NCBI GenBank assembly: GCA_007129635.1
Contig: SKVE01000486.1
Coordinates: forward strand, 1 to 6,005
Length of the DNA stretch: 6,005 nt
DNA from: Planctomycetaceae bacterium
Lineage (GTDB): Bacteria > Planctomycetota > Planctomycetia > Pirellulales > Pirellulaceae
Direction of reading: 5' to 3'
The notes under the pieces are model-generated. The model saw only the letters and a list, made by a program, of their open reading frames with translations. It was not told where the DNA came from and did no database searches. Below, piece after piece: positions 1-6,005 of this stretch. The translations under genes and the position numbers were made by a program. Position 1 is the first letter of the stretch. Each line of letters starts with the position of its first letter.

Positions 1-2781
1 CGGTTCATTGTCGTTCCGATCGGCAAAGACCAGGTAACCGCTGCCCGGGAACAGCATGGGGCTGTGCCGGTTGCGCGTCGCGTAGTGTTTGACCGTGTAA
101 GTGTTTTCATCGTCGAATACCAGCATCTGCCCACTCTTCGGCGCTTGCTGGGCGTAATGGAAACCGGGCCAGACGTACGAGTACATCCACCACGTCCGAT
201 TCCAGAACGTATCGTCCAGAAAACCGCCCGTGGCGACCAGTCGCATCCCGGGCATGATCCGGTATTCCAGTTGATCGCCGCGCTGCGTGCCGACCAACTG
301 AAGTCGTTCCGCGTCGACTTCGACCAGCTCGCGATCCAATGCAGTCCGTCCCATGTACAGGTATTGCCCGTCGGTGGTCAGCACGTCCGTCCGGTATCCA
401 TCTTTGTGGAACGGGTAGCTGGGCTGGCTGATATCGGGCCATGGACCTTCCAGGCGTGTTTCGTGGATCAGTTCACCGCTGGATGGTTCGAGGGCGAACA
501 GCGAGATGCCACCGTCCAGAAATCCCGATCTTCCCGATGTGCCGTAGACCAGTCCATTGAGCAGCAACAGGCTGCCGTGTACTGGCCAAGCGGATTCCAG
601 TCGATCGTAGGACACGATCTGACGATCCTCGGGCGCCGCGTGAAACCGCCAAGCCAGTTGGCCGTCGTCAGCGCGCAGGCAGTAAACGTTCCCATCGCGC
701 GAGCCGAAGATGACCCATCCGTCGACCAACGTCGGCGGTGAATCGATACCGCCCGCCGCCGATCGACTCCACAATCGATCCCCCGTCTTCAGGTCCAGGC
801 AATGCACGGTACCGGCATCTTTTTGAGCCACGAACGCCTTGCCATAGGCGACGACCGCTTGGGTGAGTCGCCCGCCCAGTTGGTGCGACCAGACCGTCTG
901 CAGTTCCCCGGGGACATCCGCTGTCACCGAACCGCCTCGATAAGCGTTCTGCCGATACGTTGGCCAATCCTCCGACGTCACCTGGCGGGAAACGCTGGGC
1001 TGGCCGTACGCCGGGCCTTGTTCCCGACGCGGCCGTTGCGACGAGGGGACCGCGGCCGATCGCGAGGCGACCGCAAAGAATCCGTCCATCCTGACCGCCG
1101 GGTAGCAGAAGCATTGATGCGGTGGGACGTAAAACAGACCGTTGGCCGGCAGCATGCCGTGGATACAGGGGCCGCGAATCCAATTGTGACGCGAGTGATC
1201 GTCGTCGCACAAGTCCAGGAACTCGCTGCCTCGTTCGCCGCTGATCATAAAGTTCGGTGTGGCTTTATCCGCGTAGCAACGGCGATGATGGCCCGATTCC
1301 AACACCTGATCCAGCTCCATCGTTTGCACGACTTCTCCGGTACGAAGGTCTCGCGCGTGAAAATGAGGCCGGCCGTACCAGACTCGATCGTCCACAACAA
1401 ACAGATCCGGAGCTCGACCACGGCTCTGCACTCCGGGGCTCTTCCAGCGGACCTCCCCGTCTTGGGCACACAACGCCCAGACCGTCTGGGATTGCACGAC
1501 CAGGACCGTCTGCTCGGTGGCCACCACCATCGCCGGACGCAGTTGCGTTTCCTGTCGCCATAACAAATCACCCGTGCTCAGATCCAAAGCGACCAGTTCA
1601 TCGCGTGTGTGAAGGAACGCGCGATTTGCGGCGGCCGCCAACGAGCGAGCGATGATCGGTCGCGCCGTATGACGCCACAGAAGTTGCCCGTCGTCGGCGT
1701 TCAGCGCCAGGACGGCCGGTTCGGGCTGGTCGGTGCGGACCAGCAGCACACCGTCCAGCACGATCAGCTCCGATGCGCCTTCGGTTTCCGGATAAGTCCG
1801 CAGGACTTCGCCAGTGCGGCCGTCGAGCGCGCTGAACGGCGCTCCAAAACCGAGCGTTACGTACAGCACATCGCCCTCGGCTGCCATCAATCGGTCCACG
1901 TCGGCAGGCCGGGTCCGAACGCCAAGCCATTGCCGCGGCACGTTCTCCCGGCCTTTTGCGAGCCACGCCTGCCACCCCCAGTTGGGAAGCGATCGCTTCC
2001 ACAATGTGACTCCGTTGAATGCATCGCGACAAACTAGGGACCAGCGAGCAGGAAAGCGCGAGTCGGTGATCCCGATCGGGCCTTCGTCGATGATGTAGTA
2101 CAACCGCCCGTTGGCGGTGATCATTCCGGACAGGCCGCTTTCGATCTCGTGGCTGCGCATCACACGCGGTCCGGCTTCCCATTGCAGATGTTTCGGCGGA
2201 CCAACTCGCTGATCGCGATTTGCACCAGTACCACCAGCATCGGCACGAAAGTGCGTCCATTGACAGATATCCTCCGGCCAAGGCTGGATCTGTTTCTCCC
2301 ATCCATCGTCCGAGCCCAGGTACGCGATGCCGCCACGCGCCATAACCCGCCGGACCTCGTCCAAGTCGGGCAGACCCGCTGCTGCGTCCCAGATCAACAC
2401 ATTGACCAAATGATCGGCGTACGGTAATCGCTCACCGCACCAGATCCTGTAACTCAACCGTCCGTCCAGTCCCAGCGACAAAGCCTGCTGCCGAGCTTGA
2501 TCGATCGATGTCGCATCCTGATCAAGCCCTTGCACCCGATCCTGCGGGTTTCGTACCAGATCCGCCGTGGTCCGGCCGTCGCCGCAGCCCACGTGCACGA
2601 TGACCCCGCCCGGAACCAAGCTGTCCTCCAGCATTTGCTGTGGTGTCGATTCGACCGGCAGCATCACGGTCGTAACCGAGTTGCTGGTGCCTTCATCCGC
2701 CACACCGCTCTGTGACCCGTTAAAGATCAGCCCGACTCCGAGAATCAAGACCATTGCAAATCCTGCTCGATACCAGCGCAT
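1..2781 (-). CDS. Exported methyltransferase-like / PQQ-type beta-propeller fusion protein (C-terminus outside window)
   Basis: One uninterrupted frame of 927 codons runs from an ATG at 2781 to the window edge with no stop, so the C-terminus is missing. The start is supported by AGGGAG at 2788-2793, six bases upstream. Residues 1-28 (MRWYRAGFAMVLILGVGLIF..., ending GVA before DE) look like a signal peptide. Residues about 50-160 resemble a class I SAM-dependent methyltransferase: glycine motif HVGCGDG at 63-69, GLDQD at 85-89, and LPYAD...VNVLIWD at 119-132. A family-type linker follows (WPEDICQWTH at 167-176, then VGPPKHLQW..GPR at 192-205). The rest carries quinoprotein-propeller repeats of the 'LDxxTGxxxW' type, at 360-369, 399-408, 437-446, 662-671 and 702-711, with a DWPTYRQNAYRGG segment at 605-617 that probably opens a second propeller. 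Planctomycete relatives are usually annotated as BamB-like or PQQ-binding-like repeat proteins. The substrate, any bound cofactor and catalytic activity are unknown. A periplasmic or outer-membrane location is inferred. Confidence 0.93.
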   Translation of the reverse strand, partial: MRWYRAGFAMVLILGVGLIFNGSQSGVADEGTSNSVTTVMLPVESTPQQMLEDSLVPGGVIVHVGCGDGRTTADLVRNPQDRVQGLDQDATSIDQARQQALSLGLDGRLSYRIWCGERLPYADHLVNVLIWDAAAGLPDLDEVRRVMARGGIAYLGSDDGWEKQIQPWPEDICQWTHFRADAGGTGANRDQRVGPPKHLQWEAGPRVMRSHEIESGLSGMITANGRLYYIIDEGPIGITDSRFPARWSLVCRDAFNGVTLWKRSLPNWGWQAWLAKGRENVPRQWLGVRTRPADVDRLMAAEGDVLYVTLGFGAPFSALDGRTGEVLRTYPETEGASELIVLDGVLLVRTDQPEPAVLALNADDGQLLWRHTARPIIARSLAAAANRAFLHTRDELVALDLSTGDLLWRQETQLRPAMVVATEQTVLVVQSQTVWALCAQDGEVRWKSPGVQSRGRAPDLFVVDDRVWYGRPHFHARDLRTGEVVQTMELDQVLESGHHRRCYADKATPNFMISGERGSEFLDLCDDDHSRHNWIRGPCIHGMLPANGLFYVPPHQCFCYPAVRMDGFFAVASRSAAVPSSQRPRREQGPAYGQPSVSRQVTSEDWPTYRQNAYRGGSVTADVPGELQTVWSHQLGGRLTQAVVAYGKAFVAQKDAGTVHCLDLKTGDRLWSRSAAGGIDSPPTLVDGWVIFGSRDGNVYCLRADDGQLAWRFHAAPEDRQIVSYDRLESAWPVHGSLLLLNGLVYGTSGRSGFLDGGISLFALEPSSGELIHETRLEGPWPDISQPSYPFHKDGYRTDVLTTDGQYLYMGRTALDRELVEVDAERLQLVGTQRGDQLEYRIMPGMRLVATGGFLDDTFWNRTWWMYSYVWPGFHYAQQAPKSGQMLVFDDENTYTVKHYATRNRHSPMLFPGSGYLVFADRNDNEP

Positions 2782-2831
2782 CGTTGTCTCCCTTACAAGC
2801 CACAGGCGAACCGTTCAAATACCGCAAATCG

Positions 2832-2860
2832 ACGATAAGTCGTTCGTCTCCGGCTGTCAA
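2832..2860 (-). promoter_or_regulatory. Sigma70-like promoter for the methyltransferase/propeller gene
   Basis: Read on the minus strand, a perfect -35 box TTGACA (2855-2860) is separated by 17 bases from TATCGT (2832-2837), which matches TATAAT at four of six positions. Transcription would start near 2825 and give a leader of roughly 45 bases before the ATG at 2781. Sequence, spacing and position all fit. Planctomycete promoters are poorly characterised, so this remains a prediction. Confidence 0.55.
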
Positions 2861-2969
2861 GCATCTGCGGTCCAACTCGCTGGTGCAGAGCATCGGCAAC
2901 CCACCGAGCAAGCACGGCGGCGGCCAGAATCTTCTGCAGGCGATGGCAAAACAGCGTCTTGGGTTCGGG

Positions 2970-3008
2970 GTGACACTTGACTCAAACCTTTTGCCCATCA
3001 AGTGTTAC
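2970..3008. repeat. 11-bp inverted repeat, candidate operator or hairpin
   Basis: GTGACACTTGA (2970-2980) pairs with TCAAGTGTTAC (2998-3008) across a 17-base spacer. Ten pairs are Watson-Crick and one is G-T. No T-run follows on either strand, so it does not look like an intrinsic terminator. It lies about 110 bp upstream of the -35 box of the minus-strand gene and about 340 bp upstream of the plus-strand gene, which would suit a regulator-binding dyad. That function is inferred. Confidence 0.4.
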
Positions 3009-3167
3009 GGTGAAAATCAATCGAGCGGGACGGCAGCGAATCTGCTGCTGGATCTACTCGCTGTACCGCGTCGGTTCCCAGCACCGGCTGACTTTGTGGC
3101 AATTTTCGCATTCGGGACTATTCCTATCGCTTTGGCCAGACATTATGATAGAGGCAGGTTTCGCAGG

Positions 3168-3186
3168 TTGGGGAAACCCCAGTTTT
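3168..3186 (+). terminator. Small terminator-like hairpin in the intergenic region
   Basis: TGGGG (3169-3173) and CCCCA (3177-3181) form a 5-bp GC-rich stem closed by an AAA loop, with an extra T-G pair possible at the base. The plus strand continues with G and then TTTT (3183-3186). This is a short version of a rho-independent terminator. No gene ends just upstream on the plus strand, so it may end a short leader or small RNA, or have no function. Confidence 0.3.
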
Positions 3187-3351
3187 AGAGGATGCCGAAT
3201 TGCTCCTTGTAAATGACTCTTCCGAAACACTGCCGTGTCAACGGGACATGGGAGATTCACTCGCCGTCGATACGCTGCCCGCTTTATTCGAACGGTACTC
3301 GCGATCTGTAGGTCAAATGCCCACCAAATAGGTAGATTTTGAGGTGTTGTC

Positions 3352-4017
3352 ATGAGGATATGGTTGTCGGTTCTTACGGTGTCGTGGCTAATGATGCCGA
3401 GTGTCCTGTGGGCCCAAGACACGGGGGCGGTTATGGTACCCGGCCTTTGGGGGGCGTGGGGTGGCTCTCACCACGCTTCTACCGCTGAAGAGGGGATGGC
3501 ACGCGGTATGGCAGATCTGACTCGGTCTGCCGGTATGGCGAATCTGTTGAACTCCGAGGCGACCATCAACATGCAGACCGCGACTCGCATGAACATGGAA
3601 AACCGGGTCTTTGGCACGGAAGCGTACTTTGATCGGCGTCGGATCAATCGCGAGGCGCGGGAAGCAAATCGCCGACCTCAGGCGTCGCAGGACGACCTGG
3701 CAAGGTTTGCACGAGCTCGAGCGCCCAGCCGATTGAGCGCCAGTGAATTGGACCCTTTCACGGGGCAGATCGTCTGGCCTCCGATCTTGCAGCAAGAGAT
3801 CTATGCCGAGTATCGAGAGGCTTTGGAATCGTTGTTTGCTGAACGAGCGATTTCCGGTCATTTGGATATGCAGCAGCGAACGGATATTCGTCAGTTGACC
3901 AACGAAATGCAGCAGACGCTCAGAAGCCGTATCCGCGATTATCCGCCTCAGGAATACATGCAGACCAGGACGTTCATCGAGGGTCTGGGAGTGGAGCTGC
4001 TTGGTTCTACCAGTTAA
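3352..4017 (+). CDS. Secreted planctomycete protein of unknown function (221 aa)
   Basis: The ATG at 3352 is preceded by GAGG at 3341-3344 with a 7-base spacer. Residues 1-21 (MRIWLSVLTVSWLMMPSVLWA) form a signal peptide, probably cut before QD. Next comes a short Gly/Trp/His stretch (GLWGAWGGSHH, 31-41). Residues 44-73 hold the most distinctive part: T-A-E-E-G-M-A-R-G-M-A-D-L, then RSAG (58-61) and NLLNSEATIN (64-73). A long charged, Arg-rich and probably helical region follows (83-123). A second recognisable segment is L-D-P-F-T-G-Q-I-V-W-P at 133-143, followed by predicted helices to the end. I have an impression of similar orphan proteins in planctomycetes, with the same ARG.ADL.RS.G..NL.NSEA.IN and LDP.TG.I.WP signatures, but know no function. 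No enzyme motif or membrane anchor beyond the signal is visible. The HEAT-repeat gene follows in the same direction after 90 bases with no terminator seen, so co-transcription is likely. Confidence 0.88.
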   Translation: MRIWLSVLTVSWLMMPSVLWAQDTGAVMVPGLWGAWGGSHHASTAEEGMARGMADLTRSAGMANLLNSEATINMQTATRMNMENRVFGTEAYFDRRRINREAREANRRPQASQDDLARFARARAPSRLSASELDPFTGQIVWPPILQQEIYAEYREALESLFAERAISGHLDMQQRTDIRQLTNEMQQTLRSRIRDYPPQEYMQTRTFIEGLGVELLGSTS

Positions 4018-4097
4018 GTGCGAGGTACGTTCTGAAGTGAGTCCGTTCGCGATGTCCTGCATACGCTACAGATTGAGATGCCCCCCATGTTTGGAAT

Positions 4098-4101
4098 GAG
4101 G
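4098..4101 (+). promoter_or_regulatory. Ribosome binding site that selects the ATG at 4108
   Basis: GAGG lies six bases before the ATG at 4108. The four upstream in-frame ATGs (4078, 4087, 4096, 4102) lack a well-spaced purine-rich site. The ATG at 4078 has only GAG directly abutting it. Starting at 4108 also places a charged residue (R3) immediately before the hydrophobic core of the export signal. Confidence 0.6.
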
Positions 4102-4107
4102 ATGATT

Positions 4108-5781
4108 ATGCAACGTTTATTCTGCTTTGCCTTGGTAATGGTTGGCTGCCTGACGCCCGGTTTCGTCGGTGGGCAGCAGGCAGACGTCCCCGCACTTGTG
4201 GAACAATTGTCCAGCGCCGATCGAAGCGAGGCTCGCAGTGCGTTGGACCAATTGAGCAAGCTGGGCGAAAAGGCGGTCCCGGCGATACCCGCCTTGATCG
4301 ATTTGTTAAGAAGCCCAGATCCCCAGGTGGCCGTCTACGCGGCCACCACGCTGGAGAGCATTGGTCCGTCGGCCGAACCGGCTGCGGAAGCGTTGCTGGA
4401 GACCGTGTTCAACGAGAATCCAGCGGTGCGGCGGGCTGCGATCGAGGCGTTGCAGGCGATCGACCCCGATCCGGAGAAGATGGAACCGGTGCTGGAACGC
4501 CTCCTGTTGGAAGGCGACGCGACGGTGATCGTCCCGGCGTTGGAGACCTTTGCCGAGTTTGGTGAACAGGCGGTCCCTCGGGTTCGCGATCTGCTCAAGA
4601 GGCCGGATTTGGCCTACTGGGGAGTGGTGTTGGCCGGTGATATCGGTCCAGCGGCCGCAGATGCGGTGCCTGAATTGATCCCGTTGCTGGATAATCCTGA
4701 ACACGAATTGCGAATCAAAGTCTTGATCGCTCTGGGCGAGATCGGTCCAAAATCTGCGGCGGCGGTGCCGGCGATCGTCCAGCGATTGGAATCGGACGAA
4801 ATCATGGGCGCTCGCTACGCGGCCGCTTTCGCGTTGGGCAGCATCGGTGCGAAGACCGACGAGGCGAATCGGGCGTTGGTCGACGCGGCTCGCGGCGAAG
4901 AACGGACTTTGAAAAAGATCAGCCTGTGGGCTTTGGCCAAAATCAACCCGGACCAGCAGCGAGTCGTCAAGTACGCTGCGGCGACGCTAGTCGCTGGCTT
5001 GGCCGCGGACGATCCTCAGGTTCGCCGTTTTGCTGCTCGAGCGCTGGCCGATTTCGGCGAACATGCCGATCTGGTGGCCCCCGCGCTGGTCGCCATGTTG
5101 AAGGATGCGGATCCGGAGGTGGTCGGAAATGCGTTGGATGCCCTCGCCTCGATCGGTCCGAAGGTTGTCGATCGCATCTCAGGTGCGTTGAAGAACCCTG
5201 AATTGCGTCACTTCGCGACTCGATTGCTGTATCGGCTGGGCCCCGAGGCGGCGGAGGCGGTCCCCGCGCTTACGGAGGCTTTACAAGAACCGGTGTCCGA
5301 CGCCAACGATGCAGCGTTCCGCGTGGAAACGCAGATGGCCTTGGCCGCGATCGGTCCTGCGGCGGCTCCCGCGGTCCAGGAACTGATCAAGTCCTTGGAT
5401 TCAGACGATAGCGATATCCGAGGGACGGCCTGCTATGCCTTGGGCAAGATTGGAGCCGAGGCCGCCAATGCGGTGGGACCGTTGCGTGATTGTCTGCAGC
5501 ATTTGGATCCTGCGGAATCAGGACCCGTGTGGTGGGCGTTGCTGCAGATTCGTCCCGACGATCGGGAGATTATCCAAGCGATCGCGCCGCGTTTGATCGC
5601 CGCGTTGGAACAACCGTCGGCCCTCGTTCGCGCGGAAGCAGCAGCCGCGCTAGGGAATTTGGGCGAAGATGCCCTGCCAGCCCTGCCGCGCCTGAAGCAA
5701 TTGCAGGAAGACCCCGATCCGATGGTACGAGAGGCGGCTGGCCAGGCCGTCCGGAAACTGGAAGCTGGCAGCGATTCCTGA
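4108..5781 (+). CDS. Exported HEAT-repeat protein (PBS-lyase-type HEAT repeats)
   Basis: From the ATG at 4108 the product has 557 residues; an in-frame ATG at 4078 would add ten. The N-terminus MQRLFCFALVMVGC followed by LTPGFVGGQQ is an export signal. MVGC at 11-14 fits a permissive lipobox, so the protein may be a lipoprotein anchored at C14, or may be cut by signal peptidase I near the GGQQ segment. From about residue 25 to the end there are roughly 16 alpha-helical repeats of about 33 residues. Their consensus is 'AVPALI..L.s.D..VR..AA.AL..IGP.A', for example at 25-56 and again near the C-terminus (VREAAGQAV). Two repeats are short, 28 residues each (156-183 and 354-381). HEAT arrays are usually protein-binding scaffolds. 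No catalytic domain is fused here, and the C-terminus ends just after the last repeat. The partner is unknown. The gene probably shares an operon with the 221-residue secreted protein upstream. Confidence 0.92.
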   Translation: MQRLFCFALVMVGCLTPGFVGGQQADVPALVEQLSSADRSEARSALDQLSKLGEKAVPAIPALIDLLRSPDPQVAVYAATTLESIGPSAEPAAEALLETVFNENPAVRRAAIEALQAIDPDPEKMEPVLERLLLEGDATVIVPALETFAEFGEQAVPRVRDLLKRPDLAYWGVVLAGDIGPAAADAVPELIPLLDNPEHELRIKVLIALGEIGPKSAAAVPAIVQRLESDEIMGARYAAAFALGSIGAKTDEANRALVDAARGEERTLKKISLWALAKINPDQQRVVKYAAATLVAGLAADDPQVRRFAARALADFGEHADLVAPALVAMLKDADPEVVGNALDALASIGPKVVDRISGALKNPELRHFATRLLYRLGPEAAEAVPALTEALQEPVSDANDAAFRVETQMALAAIGPAAAPAVQELIKSLDSDDSDIRGTACYALGKIGAEAANAVGPLRDCLQHLDPAESGPVWWALLQIRPDDREIIQAIAPRLIAALEQPSALVRAEAAAALGNLGEDALPALPRLKQLQEDPDPMVREAAGQAVRKLEAGSDS

Positions 5782-5813
5782 TCGGAAGAAGGAACATCAG
5801 CGGGTACAATCAG

Positions 5814-5847
5814 GATGCAACGTTGGGGTTGACTGCCACGTTGCATC
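5814..5847. terminator. Inverted repeat between convergent genes, probable bidirectional terminator
   Basis: GATGCAACGT (5814-5823) and ACGTTGCATC (5838-5847) are perfect inverted repeats of 10 bp with a 14-base loop. The hairpin lies 33 bases after the stop of the HEAT-repeat gene and 30 bases after the stop of the converging minus-strand gene, which is where a shared terminator would sit. The following tract is pyrimidine-rich on the plus strand (CTCCTACTTCTT) but is not a clean T-run, so termination strength is uncertain. Confidence 0.5.
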
Positions 5848-5877
5848 AAGCTCCTACTTCTTAGGCAACGATGGGGT

Positions 5878-6005
5878 CTACAGCCCCAACTGGTACCGTC
5901 GAGCCCGACTGACCACGTCCGCGTCCTCGCTGATCTGGCTGACTCGCTCTAGGATCGGGCGGAACCGGTCCATGTTCGGTTGACGCAGGAACCGATGGTG
6001 GGCCA
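5878..6005 (-). CDS. C-terminal end of an unidentified protein (41 residues visible)
   Basis: On the minus strand a frame enters from the right edge and ends at a TAG at 5878-5880. The visible product includes FLRQPNMDRFRPILERVSQ, then ISEDADVVSRARRYQLGL at the end. It is rich in charged and helix-forming residues, and most codons end in G or C, as expected for a real gene in this genome. All three plus-strand frames here hit stops. One other minus frame is open, but it gives a low-complexity Pro/Gly/Arg sequence that looks like a shadow. The fragment is too short to assign a family. It is convergent with the HEAT-repeat gene, with the inverted repeat at 5814-5847 between them. Confidence 0.65.
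   Translation of the reverse strand, partial: AHHRFLRQPNMDRFRPILERVSQISEDADVVSRARRYQLGL

Larger units (their letters stand above)
2861..3340. other. Divergent intergenic region without a convincing gene
   Basis: This stretch separates the promoter of the minus-strand propeller gene from the ribosome binding site of the plus-strand gene at 3352. Several open frames of 79 to 144 codons cross it on both strands. None has a good ribosome binding site, a recognisable domain or an export signal, and they overlap one another and the neighbouring genes. It contains an inverted repeat (2970-3008) and a small hairpin with a T-run (3168-3186). A TATGAT at 3144-3149 could be a -10 box, but no good -35 box accompanies it. 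I found no clear promoter close to the gene at 3352, so its transcription probably starts somewhere in this region. Confidence 0.6.

Noticed and set aside
64..741. Long plus-strand open frame (225 codons) opposite the propeller gene
   Set aside because: It lies entirely within the minus-strand 927-codon frame, which has clear domain motifs throughout. The plus-strand translation has no recognisable domain and is a shadow typical of GC-rich DNA.
1476..1490. 15-base palindrome CCCAGACCGTCTGGG
   Set aside because: It lies inside coding sequence (encoding part of a propeller strand) and has no regulatory context; probably coincidental.
802..1563. Plus-strand open frame of 253 codons opposite the propeller gene
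   Set aside because: Same reason: it is antisense to well-supported propeller-repeat coding sequence, and there is no ribosome binding site or family resemblance.
1598..2302. Minus-strand open frame of 234 codons in a different frame from the propeller gene
   Set aside because: It overlaps the real frame on the same strand and is Arg/Ser-rich with no family resemblance. The true frame through this region reads recognisable propeller-family sequence without interruption, so no frameshift needs to be invoked.
2754..3188. Plus-strand open frame of 144 codons across the intergenic region
   Set aside because: Its start overlaps the N-terminus of the propeller gene on the opposite strand, and it shows no domain, signal or good ribosome binding site.
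3054..3422. Minus-strand open frame containing a CENCH (CxxCH heme-type) motif
   Set aside because: The motif is isolated in an otherwise unrecognisable translation. The frame overlaps the start and signal peptide of the gene at 3352 and has no supporting ribosome binding site. One CxxCH is easily met by chance.
5872..5888. Second small hairpin TGGGG...CCCCA over the stop codon of the right-edge gene
   Set aside because: It has only a 5-bp stem with no T-run and overlaps coding sequence. The 10-bp inverted repeat nearby is a much better terminator candidate.

Overview
The window looks like chromosomal DNA from a planctomycete, most likely of the Pirellulaceae (Rhodopirellula-like) group. It is moderately GC-rich and rich in CGATCG-type motifs. 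It carries three protein families I associate with that phylum: an exported methyltransferase/quinoprotein-type beta-propeller fusion, a secreted orphan protein with an 'RSAG..NLLNSEA.IN' core, and an exported HEAT-repeat protein. The assignment rests on remembered family resemblance, not on a search.

Layout: (1) Positions 1-2781, minus strand: one continuous reading frame of 927 visible codons that runs off the left edge. It starts with a signal peptide, then a class I SAM-methyltransferase-like domain, then at least two blocks of PQQ-type beta-propeller repeats. A good sigma70-like promoter and ribosome binding site lie just upstream. (2) Positions 2782-3351: a divergent intergenic region of about 570 bases. 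It holds that promoter, an 11-bp inverted repeat, and a small hairpin followed by four T's, but no convincing gene. (3) Positions 3352-4017, plus strand: a 221-residue secreted protein of unknown function. (4) Positions 4108-5781, plus strand: an exported protein made almost entirely of about 16 HEAT repeats, probably co-transcribed with the gene before it. (5) Positions 5814-5847: a perfect 10-bp inverted repeat between convergent genes, probably a terminator. (6) Positions 5878-6005, minus strand: the last 41 codons of a gene that enters from the right edge; not identified.

All three proteins with a visible N-terminus carry export signals, so the window encodes extracytoplasmic proteins on both sides of a shared divergent control region. 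Whether they work together cannot be told from the sequence. There are no mobile elements, CRISPR arrays, tRNAs or rRNAs that I can see. The most unusual item is the methyltransferase-like domain with an intact glycine motif on a protein that appears to be exported.
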